This document shows positions 21,580 to 31,037 of a DNA stretch of 35,214 nt, in pieces. The position numbers and the translations under genes are program-made. The stretch lies in IMG/VR virus record IMGVR_UViG_3300046804_000305, positions 1 through 35,214 of that record; one strand, written 5' to 3'. Under the pieces are notes generated by a model. That model worked only from the letters and a program-made list of their open reading frames with translations. It was not told the DNA's origin and made no database searches. This DNA is from a virus. Position 1 is the first letter of the stretch; each line of letters begins with the position of its first letter.

Positions 21580-22011
21580 TTGGAACGGACGAGTACCCTG
21601 ACGGTCTATAATCAGAGCCTGTTTCTTAGGTGGTTCAGAAGGGGTGTTAGAAACGCTTATATGAGTCCAGGAAGCGAATTCTTCGATGATCTGATGGTAG
21701 GGTATATCCGCTTTAATGCAAGCCTCTACGACCTGTTTAGGGGTCATTCCAGAGACTTTAAAATCAGCAGCACAACCTAGGGGATGTTGGGATTTATTGG
21801 TAGATCCAATGGCTAAGTTAACCTCAGCCGATCTATAACCTGAAGTTACTATGATTGGCTTACCGATTACTGCCCTGACCTGCTCCAGCAGAGCTGCCAA
21901 GCGAGTAAGGTTAGCAATCGCTGTAGCATTTGGGGTATTGTCTAATCCTTTACGGTCTGCAATCTGAGACGCTGTAAGTTCTTCTAAGGTAAAGTTAGGG
22001 CTTAGACGCAT
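21577..22011 (-). CDS. Endolysin, M15-type D-Ala-D-Ala carboxypeptidase
   Basis: This 144-residue protein has the peptidase M15A layout: SGYRS at 57-61, HPLGCAADF with His76 and Asp83 (H-x6-D), and WTHIS with His117 as the third zinc ligand. It would cut peptidoglycan peptide bridges at the end of infection. It has no signal peptide, so release needs the holin encoded just upstream. The start overlaps the holin gene by 17 bases. It is the last gene of the leftward late unit. Confidence 0.88.
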   Translation of the reverse strand: MRLSPNFTLEELTASQIADRKGLDNTPNATAIANLTRLAALLEQVRAVIGKPIIVTSGYRSAEVNLAIGSTNKSQHPLGCAADFKVSGMTPKQVVEACIKADIPYHQIIEEFASWTHISVSNTPSEPPKKQALIIDRQGTRPFQ

Positions 22012-22381
22012 TTAGACTCTTCTTGGCATAAAAGAGAGACCTGTCACCAAATAGATAAAAACCAATGGCAGAAGCAAAGTTGCTAACAGTATCATTCGCA
22101 CCTCCGTTAAGTTCTAAGAATGCCCAAGTACCTAATACAATCAATGCTATCGATGGACGCATTAGTCTTACGACTGCTTCGACCCAAGGATAGGATGGAT
22201 TAGTACCACCAGCATCATTCATGGCTTTGAACATGTCTAAGTCCAGCTGACGCATCTGTGTGTATTGTTCTATCGTAGCGGGTTTGAACTCAGCAGGAGC
22301 TACGAAGCGAGATATTAAAGACTTGCCTAAGTCTACGACTAACGGAGCAAAGGCTGCTAGTGCTGTGAACGGATCAATCAT
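21995..22381 (-). CDS. Holin-like protein (three-membrane-segment GTA type)
   Basis: The 128-residue protein has an N-terminal hydrophobic helix (DPFTALAAFAPLVVDLGKSL), a charged middle, then VEAVVRLMRPSIALIVLGTW and a further hydrophobic stretch (FASAIGFYLFG). The RLMRPSIA segment is typical of the three-TM holins first described in gene transfer agents. It lies directly before the endolysin and overlaps it, and overlaps the large protein upstream by 4 bases. It would form the lethal membrane lesion. Confidence 0.78.
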   Translation of the reverse strand: MIDPFTALAAFAPLVVDLGKSLISRFVAPAEFKPATIEQYTQMRQLDLDMFKAMNDAGGTNPSYPWVEAVVRLMRPSIALIVLGTWAFLELNGGANDTVSNFASAIGFYLFGDRSLFYAKKSLNASKP

Positions 22382-25300
22382 TCTTCCATCTCCAATCCTT
22401 TTTTACTTAGTTTAGCTCTTATAAACTGATCTCTAAATTCAGGATCTCTCATCTTATCCATGAGCATAATATTAGTAGCTATTTTTCTACCGTTTCTAAA
22501 TGCTCTTTCCAGCATTACTTTCTGCATAGATGTAGGAGCATTTTGATATCCAGCAGTTTGTATCAATCCAGATGCAGTTGCTTCAATTAGTTGACTAGAG
22601 ATAGCTTGATACTTTCCAATATCTTCTCCAGATAATTCCACACCACGAAGTGTTTTATTTGGTAGATTATAGTCTACTTTTGTTCTAGCAATTTCTTCCT
22701 GTAATTGATTACGTGCAGCAGGAGCTGTCTGCAGTCCAGTGTAGGCAGCTAAACCATAGGATGGATTTGCACGTTCTCCTCCAACTAACATAGACTGAAC
22801 AGGTAACTCTTGACGAGAAGGAACAGGTAAGCCTAAACCAAAGTCAGGAATACGAGCTTGTACTGCTTCTCCAAAATTAGTAACGACACGAGCATAAGGA
22901 TCTCTACCACGTGCAGGAGCTGCTATAATAGATGGAACTAGCAGTCCAGCAAAGCTATTAACAAAGCTACCACCATAACGATCTGGATCGTGCAGTGCTT
23001 GTAGTAAACCAGACACACCTTCTAAGTATGTTTTAGATACGATATTCTTAGTCACACCTGCCACGACATCAATAACTAAATCTTTTTCTTTTTTAGAATC
23101 GTATTTAGGTTTAGATACATAATCAGCTACTGCATTAATACCATCAACAGAAGAACCCATAATAGTTGCTAGTGGTTCAACACGAGCGTAAGAGTACCAA
23201 GTACCTCCAATTTTAATACTATATTCAGGAGTTTCGGTGGCAATCATAGCATTGCGTTTAGCAGCATCCTTAGGATATGAACCAGTGATATTACCTTCAG
23301 CTACTTGCTGAGCTAACGCAGCAGTAATACCCATACCGATAGCGATACGAGCAACCTTAACATCCGTAGGAGTATTCTTAGCAAAGACACCTAATGGTGT
23401 ATAAGACAGAGCATCCTTCATAATGTTAATAGGAGTCTTAACGAAAGGAATTACTGGAGCTACCCAAGGATGAGCTGCTCTAAGAGCTAATAACTTATTA
23501 CCAAAATTTCCTAAGTCTGCTTGGAATGTAGCTTGCTTAGCAAAGTTACGAACATCATCCACTAGTTTAGTACGAACATTGTCAGGAAGTCCTGCTAGTT
23601 CAGGAGCTTTGAGTATGTTATCTTTCCAGTCTGTAGTCTTTGTATTTACTTTACGTAACGCACTGTAGACAGCCTCAGCATCACCGTATTTACCAGAGGA
23701 AGCTAATCGATATGCCTGAGCATTGTACTCCATACGACGAAAGATAGACTTGAAAAACTCGTCAACACCCACGCTAAGACGACTAGGTACACGAACTGCT
23801 TGTCCTAATAGTTGCTCTGCTTTAGAAGCCCCTTCTTGAGCACCAATAGCTCCCTTAATTTCAGGCATTGCTGCATCTAATGGAGACCCACGTAGGAGTC
23901 CTTCTTTAGTAAAGTAAGCAGATTCTAATAATCCATCCATCAATCCTCTAAATGCTGGAAGAACTTCTCCAATCTTTACTTTAGAAAAGGGATTAGCTGC
24001 TTGTAAGATACGCTCAGTACCTAATAGACCTACTTTAGCAATACCAGAGAAAGCGTTAACTGCAGTTGTAGCAAGACCAGAAATGTAGGAGTTAACTACA
24101 AACTCACCAAACTTATCTGCCCAGCCTGGCTGTTTGACTGCTTCCTTAGTTAGGTTAGCAAGTGCTTCGTTCTTATTGAAGCTTGTGCCAGGAGCTGCCT
24201 TGATCTGAGACACAGCGTCACGCAGTGCAAAGATGTCAGTTAATTCTTTACCGCCATTCTGAGTTAAACCTTTGAGGATCTCCTCAGTAGAACCTAATAC
24301 TTTCTTCTGAGCTTTAGCTGCTGCTAAGGCACGACCAATATTAGATACGTTGCCGATAGCGGAGAAGAGAATAGGTTTGACTTCATCGAAGTCTTTCTTG
24401 AATACTGCAGCGATCTCTGCGTCAGTCATCCCTGCAGCACGACCATTCAAGAATAGTTCATCGATGGAATTGATAAGATCTACACCACGCTGCAGAGCAG
24501 GGATGTAAGCATTGATTAGATCACGACCACCTAGTTCTTGTACCTTACGGTTTAGCAAGAAGTTCACTGCAGAATCAGCAGGAATATTAATAGGTGTAGT
24601 ATCTAACTCAGTAGCGATAGCTCCTTTGTTAGCTGCTACGAGACGAGTTAATAACTTTTCTGGATCTTCTGCTTTGTAGCCAGCCTTGAGATATGCATCT
24701 AAGTTCTGTTGACGTAGGGGATTATCTGCACTGAATGCAGCAGTGAATCGAGACAGAGGAACATCGGTAAGTCTGAATGGAGCATCAGTAAAGAATGCAC
24801 GATAGTCTCCCTGAGCAATCTCAGTAGTTAGTTTCTGTGCTAGTTCACTGTCCTCTAATTGTTGGAGAAGAGGGACAATACTGTCTTGTAGTTCTACATT
24901 CTTAGCAGTACTAACTTGAGCAATCTCTTGGGCTAATGGACTTAATGGTACATTCTCCTGCACTGCACCAGTAGTTAATCCAGTCTTAGTAGCTTGTAGT
25001 TCTTTACCAGCTTGCTGAACTGCTTCACGACCTGTACGATTTACTAGTGCTCCGATTGTACCGCCTAGTGCCCCTCCTAATACAACACCAGCAGCACCAG
25101 AAGCTACTCTTCCTAGGTCTTCTTCAGCATAAATAGGCTGTAATGCACCAGCAGCTCCTCCACCTACTGCACCACCTACTGCTAATCCTTTTGCACCTTT
25201 TAATAATAATGATCCAGGGATTAACGTAGAAGGATTTACTAGACCTCCGACGAGTGTCCCTAATACACCAGACACTGGATTCTCTGCAGTCATTTGACGG

Positions 25301-25578
25301 ACACGAGATTCTTCAGCTACTTGCTCTGGGGTAAGTTCTTTACCTAATAACTGAGCAGCACCAGTGATTTCTGAACCTACAGCTTGACGAGCTGCTGCTG
25401 TGAAAGTTTCAAACGGAGTTGCACCAGTACGATTTAAGTACTCAACAATATCTTTATCTGACAGACCAGCTTTACGAGCACCTTCTAAATCATAATTAGT
25501 TCCTTGTGCTAAGTATTCTGCAATGTCAGTAAAGGACAAGCCAGCTTTTCTAGCTCCTAAAACATCATATGTAGCCAT
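22378..25578 (-). CDS. Large internal virion / DNA-ejection protein candidate
   Basis: The 1066-residue protein is the biggest in the window. It opens with two related 20-odd-residue helical repeats (DVLGARKAGLS..DIAEYL and DLEGARKAGLSDKDIVEYL). About residues 105-185 are Gly/Ala-rich and hydrophobic, like a membrane-inserting segment. Most of the rest is helical. Position after the tail genes and before lysis, and its size, fit a protein ejected into the cell like T7 gp16 or P22 ejection proteins. I see no lysozyme or transglycosylase motif. The AGGTAAC site before the ATG at 25578 supports the start. Confidence 0.62.
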   Translation of the reverse strand: MATYDVLGARKAGLSFTDIAEYLAQGTNYDLEGARKAGLSDKDIVEYLNRTGATPFETFTAAARQAVGSEITGAAQLLGKELTPEQVAEESRVRQMTAENPVSGVLGTLVGGLVNPSTLIPGSLLLKGAKGLAVGGAVGGGAAGALQPIYAEEDLGRVASGAAGVVLGGALGGTIGALVNRTGREAVQQAGKELQATKTGLTTGAVQENVPLSPLAQEIAQVSTAKNVELQDSIVPLLQQLEDSELAQKLTTEIAQGDYRAFFTDAPFRLTDVPLSRFTAAFSADNPLRQQNLDAYLKAGYKAEDPEKLLTRLVAANKGAIATELDTTPINIPADSAVNFLLNRKVQELGGRDLINAYIPALQRGVDLINSIDELFLNGRAAGMTDAEIAAVFKKDFDEVKPILFSAIGNVSNIGRALAAAKAQKKVLGSTEEILKGLTQNGGKELTDIFALRDAVSQIKAAPGTSFNKNEALANLTKEAVKQPGWADKFGEFVVNSYISGLATTAVNAFSGIAKVGLLGTERILQAANPFSKVKIGEVLPAFRGLMDGLLESAYFTKEGLLRGSPLDAAMPEIKGAIGAQEGASKAEQLLGQAVRVPSRLSVGVDEFFKSIFRRMEYNAQAYRLASSGKYGDAEAVYSALRKVNTKTTDWKDNILKAPELAGLPDNVRTKLVDDVRNFAKQATFQADLGNFGNKLLALRAAHPWVAPVIPFVKTPINIMKDALSYTPLGVFAKNTPTDVKVARIAIGMGITAALAQQVAEGNITGSYPKDAAKRNAMIATETPEYSIKIGGTWYSYARVEPLATIMGSSVDGINAVADYVSKPKYDSKKEKDLVIDVVAGVTKNIVSKTYLEGVSGLLQALHDPDRYGGSFVNSFAGLLVPSIIAAPARGRDPYARVVTNFGEAVQARIPDFGLGLPVPSRQELPVQSMLVGGERANPSYGLAAYTGLQTAPAARNQLQEEIARTKVDYNLPNKTLRGVELSGEDIGKYQAISSQLIEATASGLIQTAGYQNAPTSMQKVMLERAFRNGRKIATNIMLMDKMRDPEFRDQFIRAKLSKKGLEMEE

Positions 25579-25585
25579 GTTACCT

Positions 25586-26716
25586 CTACTGAATAACTAC
25601 TCGGTTACCGAAATTTGCTTGTATTTTTGTTTGTAATGCATTTATTCTCTGTTGAATCTCAGCCTGGAAAGCAGGATCAGTTTGTAATCTAGATAGATTC
25701 TGCTGAGCGTATGCTTGGATCTGTTGATACTCTGGATCTAAAGCAATTCGATAAGTTCCAGTTTCTTGATTATACGGACTAGCAGCTACAGGAGCTGCTT
25801 GAACAGGTGCAGCAGCAGGTGCTGTAGCAGACGCAGCAGGAGAAGCTGGAGCTGCAGGTTGAGTACGCTTATCAAACTGAGCAGCACTTGGCTTCTCTCC
25901 TGATGTAGTAGTTCCTGGTGCTCCTTTATTTTTATTTATATATTCCTGGATTACAGCACTGGTTACAACAATACGATCCACTTCTTTACGAGTTGCTGGG
26001 TCATAATAAACAATCGTACCTCCTCCGCTTTGATCAGGTATTGCCGTCTTATCTAATTTACCTGCAGCGGCTTGAGCATTAAGACTACGAATCTTAGCAC
26101 GTGCTTCTTCAGTCTGAGCAGTAAGAAGCTCAAGAGTAAGGTCATCTTTCCGACGCTGTCTATCGATATTAATTTGGATTTGACCACGCTGTTCAGCGAG
26201 ACGATTAGCTAGTTCATCGTTACCAGCAGCACGAGCTTTAGCAATACGATCGTCCAATATCGTAGGATTCTTGATAAATACTTCAGTCTCTAGAACTTCA
26301 TTACGTAGTTTATCGCCTTTAACTTTTTCTGCCTCTGCTTCTACTCGACGTAGTTCTTGAGTAGCCATCATAGCCTGTTGACCTAGACCAGCATCAGCGA
26401 ATCGTGTTTGTAATTCTTTATAGAAAGACAATGGATCATTAGGATCAGCAGCCTGCATAGCAGTGTTATATACATTCTGAATGGTAGTAAGCTTCTGCAA
26501 TACAGGATTAGTAACTTCAAAGAAGCCACGGTCTTGTGCTACGTTAACTAAACCACGACCAAGCAATGTACCGAGCTGAGCTCCTAATTGATTCTGAGCA
26601 GGTAACGCAGCAATACGCTGTTGTTCAGCTTGGATTAGTTGTTGACGATAAAGCTCAGGATCTGCTCCGAGCATTGTCTGTTGATTTCCTAAGAGATAAT
26701 TTACATTCTGTCCCAT
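25586..26716 (-). CDS. Structural or internal virion protein, Gln/Ala-rich
   Basis: This 376-residue protein begins MGQNVNYLLGNQQTMLGADP, has a long helical coiled-coil-like centre (about 130-215), then a Pro/Ala/Thr-rich linker (about 275-325) and a final helix. The linker is like those joining domains in tail and ejection proteins. It is 7 bases before the large protein gene, in one operon. No enzyme motif. Likely part of the virion; exact role unknown. Confidence 0.6.
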   Translation of the reverse strand: MGQNVNYLLGNQQTMLGADPELYRQQLIQAEQQRIAALPAQNQLGAQLGTLLGRGLVNVAQDRGFFEVTNPVLQKLTTIQNVYNTAMQAADPNDPLSFYKELQTRFADAGLGQQAMMATQELRRVEAEAEKVKGDKLRNEVLETEVFIKNPTILDDRIAKARAAGNDELANRLAEQRGQIQINIDRQRRKDDLTLELLTAQTEEARAKIRSLNAQAAAGKLDKTAIPDQSGGGTIVYYDPATRKEVDRIVVTSAVIQEYINKNKGAPGTTTSGEKPSAAQFDKRTQPAAPASPAASATAPAAAPVQAAPVAASPYNQETGTYRIALDPEYQQIQAYAQQNLSRLQTDPAFQAEIQQRINALQTKIQANFGNRVVIQ

Positions 26717-26725
26717 AACTATTCC

Positions 26726-27757
26726 TTAAATCTTAAATAAAGAACCGCTGAAATTACCGCCCATGCCAGTACTATATCCAGTAGTTGAACTTACTGGTAA
26801 TGCTTGAGTACCTCCTCCACCTCCAGCATATGCACCCATGCTAGCACCAATCAAACTAGACAAGAACTGATTATTCATCTGCTGAGCAGCTAAGTTAGCA
26901 CCGTACTGAGTCTGAGCTCCAGAGACAGCTCCTCCGTACAATGTCTGAGCACCTGCTGTTTGACCAGGCTGCTGAGCTTGACCTAATTGTAAACCTAATT
27001 GGTAAGGCTGCATAGCCATCTGCTCTACTTGACCTGACAAGCCTAACTGAGTTTGTAGCGGAGCGTAAGCACCAGCTTGTCCTTGTACTTGTGTACCGAG
27101 GAGTCCAGCACCAGTGCCTATTAAACTAGAACCAAACAGTGTTCGTTGACGAGCAGCCTGATCAGCTTCTGCAGCTAATTGAAGATCTTGTTGAGCTAGT
27201 GCATTGTAGTACGCTTGCATCTCAGGAGACGCAGGAGCACGACCTGTTCCAGTCTGAACTCCTAAGCCACCACGACCAGTAGCAAAAGTACGACTACGAA
27301 GACCAGCAAGTTGTTGTTCACGTAGAGGCTGTAGTAAACCTTGTCTTGATGAAATGTAATCTTGAGCAGCTTGCTCTGGAGAGGTTGCTAGATAGTCTTG
27401 ACCTAGACCAAACAAGCGTTGAGCAGCAGGAGTCAGTGGAGCATACTGACCTTGCATCTGTTCTGCTTGTGCTAGTGTAGGAGCGAATCTACCAAAGAGT
27501 TGTTCTTGTATCCCAGCAAGTTCAGGAGCTGGTGTGTATCCAGCACTAGAGATATAAGGCACACCAGTTGCAGGATCGACAGTACGAGTAAACTGAGACG
27601 TACCAAATCTCGTAGTCATTCCTACAGGACGGAATGCAGCGACATTGGCAGCATCTATACCAGCTTGTCGCTGTTGTGCTGCAGCTTGTTCTCCTGCTTT
27701 TCGTACCCCACTAGCCCCTGTAAAGGGATCTAATACTGCACTAACTACACTGCCCAT
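26726..27757 (-). CDS. Structural or internal virion protein, Gln/Gly-rich
   Basis: The 343-residue protein has an N-terminal Gly/Ser/Ala segment, an AAFRPVGMTTRFGTSQF element, a Gln/Ala-rich helical middle, and a C-terminal Gly-rich hydrophobic region (GASMGAYAGGGGGTQ). The FRPVGMTxRFGxSQF motif recurs in uncharacterised virion proteins of environmental podoviruses. It begins inside the end of the 98-residue gene upstream. Probably an ejection protein with the two downstream neighbours. Confidence 0.6.
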   Translation of the reverse strand: MGSVVSAVLDPFTGASGVRKAGEQAAAQQRQAGIDAANVAAFRPVGMTTRFGTSQFTRTVDPATGVPYISSAGYTPAPELAGIQEQLFGRFAPTLAQAEQMQGQYAPLTPAAQRLFGLGQDYLATSPEQAAQDYISSRQGLLQPLREQQLAGLRSRTFATGRGGLGVQTGTGRAPASPEMQAYYNALAQQDLQLAAEADQAARQRTLFGSSLIGTGAGLLGTQVQGQAGAYAPLQTQLGLSGQVEQMAMQPYQLGLQLGQAQQPGQTAGAQTLYGGAVSGAQTQYGANLAAQQMNNQFLSSLIGASMGAYAGGGGGTQALPVSSTTGYSTGMGGNFSGSLFKI

Positions 27758-28041
27758 GTTTTGCTCCTAATAAATATAGTGTATTTCTTATCGTTAACTT
27801 CTATTGGTTTTAAGACATCCCATCCTGTTATTAATCCAAACTTAGCAAGCTTAGTATTTTCTTCTTCGACTAATGCTAATAAAGGTACATTGTTAAGATA
27901 CTGCAATAAATCTAAGTCTTCTAAGTACTTCTTCTTTATTTCCTGCGACCACTTATGTACATCTGTATGAAACCATAACGCTCCATCGTGAAGCTCTAAG
28001 TACATCGTGTAGTCGTCACGCAAGACTACTGGAGTCTTCAT
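27745..28041 (-). CDS. Hypothetical tail-region protein, 98 residues
   Basis: The protein opens MKTPVVLRDDYTMYLELHDG and has WFHTDVHKWS followed by acidic helices and LAKFGLITGWDVLKPI. It appears to be a small globular alpha/beta protein. The order between collar fibre and internal proteins is kept in similar phages. It has no catalytic motif; a chaperone or tail accessory role is possible. Confidence 0.62.
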   Translation of the reverse strand: MKTPVVLRDDYTMYLELHDGALWFHTDVHKWSQEIKKKYLEDLDLLQYLNNVPLLALVEEENTKLAKFGLITGWDVLKPIEVNDKKYTIFIRSKTWAV

Positions 28042-28043
28042 CT

Positions 28044-28724
28044 CTACGTTTTCATTATGAACGCAAGGGCATAGTACGGAGGCAAGTTCTGATCTGTACC
28101 ACTAGAACCAGTTGATGCAATAGTAGTTGTAATATTTGCTGTTCCTGTTCCAGTTGTTGAACTACCAAAAATAGGAGTAGCCGAAGTCGTAGCACCTGGA
28201 GCAGAGCCACCAAAACCATTCTGTGTATGTGTATGTCCTGAGTCTGTCGATGTTGCCGTATGTGTGTGGCTAACAACGATAGCATCTTTAGTACCACCAG
28301 TTTGTGTATTACTTCCAGTTACAGTAGAATATGCCACACCAGCAGAATCGCTGTGAGCTCCAATAATAAATCTATTACGAAGATCAGGGGTGCTGTTAGA
28401 ACCGTTACACAATACCCAGCCTGTAGGAATAGTAGCAATTGTACCTGACCACATCATAATCATTCCGCTTGTAAACGCACTAGCAAGAGCTGTTTGTACA
28501 AACGCTGTAGTAGCTAATTGGGTTGTATTTGTATTAGCAGCAGCCGTAGGAGCAGTAGGAGTACCAGTTAAAGCAGGACTATTTAAGTCTGCTTTAGAAG
28601 AAATAGCAGAAGCTACCGCAGTTAATTCGGTATCAATCTCAGTGCCTTTAATAATCTTACCTGAGTTGCCAGAAGGTAGACTATCTTTGGCTGTAAAGTT
28701 AGTGGCTTTTACATAGTTACTCAT
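28044..28724 (-). CDS. Tail collar fibre protein
   Basis: The 226-residue protein has the phage tail-collar domain GMIMMWSGTIATIPTGWVLC followed by NGSNSTPDLRNRFIIGA and the terminal LPPYYALAFIMKT. Between them lies a HTHTATSTDSGHTHT-type His/Thr/Ser-rich section typical of metal-binding fibre tips. The N-terminal 80 residues are Thr/Ala-rich with a SPALTGTPTAPTAA segment. It starts in the stop of the gp10-like gene (ATGA). It is likely a receptor-contacting or short-fibre protein. Confidence 0.88.
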   Translation of the reverse strand: MSNYVKATNFTAKDSLPSGNSGKIIKGTEIDTELTAVASAISSKADLNSPALTGTPTAPTAAANTNTTQLATTAFVQTALASAFTSGMIMMWSGTIATIPTGWVLCNGSNSTPDLRNRFIIGAHSDSAGVAYSTVTGSNTQTGGTKDAIVVSHTHTATSTDSGHTHTQNGFGGSAPGATTSATPIFGSSTTGTGTANITTTIASTGSSGTDQNLPPYYALAFIMKT

Positions 28725-30346
28725 ACTAGTGTTTTCCCTTTTTTAATTCCTACGTCAATCTTTTGAATGGATAAAGGATTACCGTTGATGTCAGCTTCTA
28801 AACCTAGCTGAATTACTGTACCTGCTCCACCTGCATTAATACTAAATCTATCTAAGACAATACCTGAGGTATACTCAGCAATATTATACTCCGCAATTCC
28901 ATACTCATATACCACAGCAGTTTCTAAATTATAAGTAGTAGCTTGATAGCCTTCGCTATAATCAAAACCCCACTTAATAGCTACTGATTGATTAGTTCCT
29001 CCGATTAATACCCATCCTACTTTCTTTAATATCTTAATTGCTGTCGCAGCATCAAAGTCAAAGTAGTTAGTATAGTATTGTAATCGATAAGCTGTTCCGT
29101 TATCGGAATGTCCGTAATACTTTCCAATGTAGCCTGGCTTCCCTACGAATAGTTCTTTATTCTGTGTAACAAATAATGCTTTTGGTTCTAGGCTATCCCA
29201 GATAGTAACCCGCATTGCTCCGTCTTGTAGTGCAGCTCTTGTATCAAAACAATAGACAAACTTAGATGTAGGTAAAGTTAATAAATAAATAGCATCACGC
29301 TCAAAATAAATACTTTTAACTTTAGTTAAGTCTGTCTCAGAAGACACTGCAGACATCAAATCATCACGAACATTCTTAGAGATATCCCGCATTGGTAGAG
29401 ACTTCTCTTGGATTACTCGCTGTAAACTACGAACTCCTGCGTCTGATAAAAATAAAACATCTGTACCAATACTTTGAACAGAATCTCTGGCAACACATCC
29501 TACGTTATTCAATACTTCTACTAATGTTAACGAAGCAGTGTCTAAAGGATTAGCGTATATAGCTGTGTTTCTACGACCAAAGAATATAATATAACCGTTA
29601 TGAGCTGCAGCAGCTACTACTGGATCACCGTTAGGTAATACTTCTTGCAGGTTTAAATATCCAGCAGAACCGTTTAAAAAGTCAGTACCTGCTAAGAGAT
29701 CACTAAAGTATACTGTTTGTGTGTCGCCAGTAATACCACCACACCATATTCTACCGTAAGCAGACAACACCCAGCTAGGTGCAAAGGTTGAAGTGCTATG
29801 ATTAGTAGGTAACTTAGCGTCATCTCCTACACGCTGAAAACCAAATGTACCGCTATCGTGTGCATCGAAAGCACCACCAGAGACTGGTAGCTCATGATAC
29901 ACTAGCATTGGATGTCCAGCTTGTGCTAAATACACATGAGGCTGGAAATCGCTTACATCGCCATACGACAGAGCAGCACCTTGCCAGTTATTAGCAGTGA
30001 TGGTATACGTAGCGTTACCACTATTGTCTGCATTACGTACTGTCTTTGTAGTCATCGTAGTTGTTCCTACGAATAACTTATTGTTACCAGCACTGAGGAG
30101 ATCTGTACCTCCACCAGTAACTACTTCAAATAAAAACTCTACTGGATTCGCAGCACCTAAGTCTGTATTGACAGTGGTGTTTACTGGTGTCCACCCACGA
30201 CGAGCACCGATACGACCATACTTATCAATAACACAGTTCTGTGCCTTCAGAGCAAACCCTGAAGACAATGTAATACTAGACTCTTGGGTGTTTAACCCAT
30301 AGAATCCAGGAGCTGCTATCGAAGCTGTTTGTAGTGGACTTGCCAT
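28721..30346 (-). CDS. P22 gp10-like DNA-stabilisation / tail-needle adaptor protein
   Basis: The 541-residue protein starts with APGFYGLNTQESSITLSSGF and contains QNCVIDKYGRIGARRGW, followed by repeated beta strands consistent with a propeller-like fold. This opening is characteristic of the phage stabilisation family that includes P22 gp10 (about 470 residues), which closes the tail after packaging. It directly follows the adaptor gene, as in P22. The start at 30346 abuts the adaptor stop. Confidence 0.75.
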   Translation of the reverse strand: MASPLQTASIAAPGFYGLNTQESSITLSSGFALKAQNCVIDKYGRIGARRGWTPVNTTVNTDLGAANPVEFLFEVVTGGGTDLLSAGNNKLFVGTTTMTTKTVRNADNSGNATYTITANNWQGAALSYGDVSDFQPHVYLAQAGHPMLVYHELPVSGGAFDAHDSGTFGFQRVGDDAKLPTNHSTSTFAPSWVLSAYGRIWCGGITGDTQTVYFSDLLAGTDFLNGSAGYLNLQEVLPNGDPVVAAAAHNGYIIFFGRRNTAIYANPLDTASLTLVEVLNNVGCVARDSVQSIGTDVLFLSDAGVRSLQRVIQEKSLPMRDISKNVRDDLMSAVSSETDLTKVKSIYFERDAIYLLTLPTSKFVYCFDTRAALQDGAMRVTIWDSLEPKALFVTQNKELFVGKPGYIGKYYGHSDNGTAYRLQYYTNYFDFDAATAIKILKKVGWVLIGGTNQSVAIKWGFDYSEGYQATTYNLETAVVYEYGIAEYNIAEYTSGIVLDRFSINAGGAGTVIQLGLEADINGNPLSIQKIDVGIKKGKTLV

Positions 30347-31003
30347 TTAGACCCAGTCCCATTGCTGTTCTTCTAAGTAACGACCAGACTCAAGTGCAAT
30401 AGCGTCTGCTAAGCTTTGACGCATGAGCTGATATGTCTCGCCAGCTTGTACTCCACCGTCTTCGCCACGCTCTGCTTGAGCTCTTGCTAATGCTCCTAAG
30501 ATCACTGGCTCAGGAGGAACTAATAGAATATCAGCGTTAACTGTTAAAGGTTCTTGTGGTTTAATGATGTTAAAACGAATGTTATAAGCACCGTCAGGGA
30601 TAGGATAGAGATCTACTTGGGTATCTCCGTTAGCGTCTGTACCGTTAAAGTTATAGTACGCAGGAGAACCAGTCTGAGGAGTGGTCATTAAGAACTGCTG
30701 ATCCATCCATTTCGTAGCAGCTAGGTTTACAAAAGTATTCTGAGTGTCGTTAATGACATCAATAACCCTAAAACGCTGTCCTGAGCCTACTAAAACATAG
30801 TTGAATACCGAAGCAGTAGTCGTAGCAGATAGTGTCTCAGACAGGCTATTCCAGTTGTAGGAATCTTCTACGACACGCTTTGAATCATTGACAAACTTAG
30901 CGATAAGCTTGACATAGGCAGTGTCAGAAACCGAGGAAGCCTCTGGCTCACGCAGCCTGACAAGTACGTCATTTACAAGTTGGATATAGTTCATTGATGC
31001 CAT
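30347..31003 (-). CDS. Head-tail adaptor protein (P22 gp4 / tail tube A-like)
   Basis: The 218-residue protein has a helical N-terminus (MNYIQLVNDVLVRLREPEAS), a WNSLS segment and a C-terminal helical domain ending EEQQWDWV. This is the typical adaptor order in podoviruses. The ATG at 31003 lies only 5 bases after the -10 of a strong promoter, so its mRNA would be leaderless there. The fourth codon, also ATG (30994), may be the real start and matches the family N-terminus. There is no Shine-Dalgarno before either. Confidence 0.75.
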   Translation of the reverse strand: MASMNYIQLVNDVLVRLREPEASSVSDTAYVKLIAKFVNDSKRVVEDSYNWNSLSETLSATTTASVFNYVLVGSGQRFRVIDVINDTQNTFVNLAATKWMDQQFLMTTPQTGSPAYYNFNGTDANGDTQVDLYPIPDGAYNIRFNIIKPQEPLTVNADILLVPPEPVILGALARAQAERGEDGGVQAGETYQLMRQSLADAIALESGRYLEEQQWDWV

Positions 31004-31008
31004 AATAT

Positions 31009-31037
31009 ATTATACCATAAAATTGGTTAAAAGTCAA
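31009..31037 (-). promoter_or_regulatory. Sigma70 promoter abutting the adaptor start codon
   Basis: On the minus strand TTGACT (31037-31032), a 17-base spacer and TATAAT (31014-31009), preceded by TATGG, match the promoters at 6503 and 1531. The predicted start of transcription falls at about the adaptor ATG. Confidence 0.82.

Noticed and set aside
28055-28297. Leu/Gln-rich frame within the collar fibre
   Set aside because: The collar fibre frame has clear family motifs; the other frame reflects its repeats.
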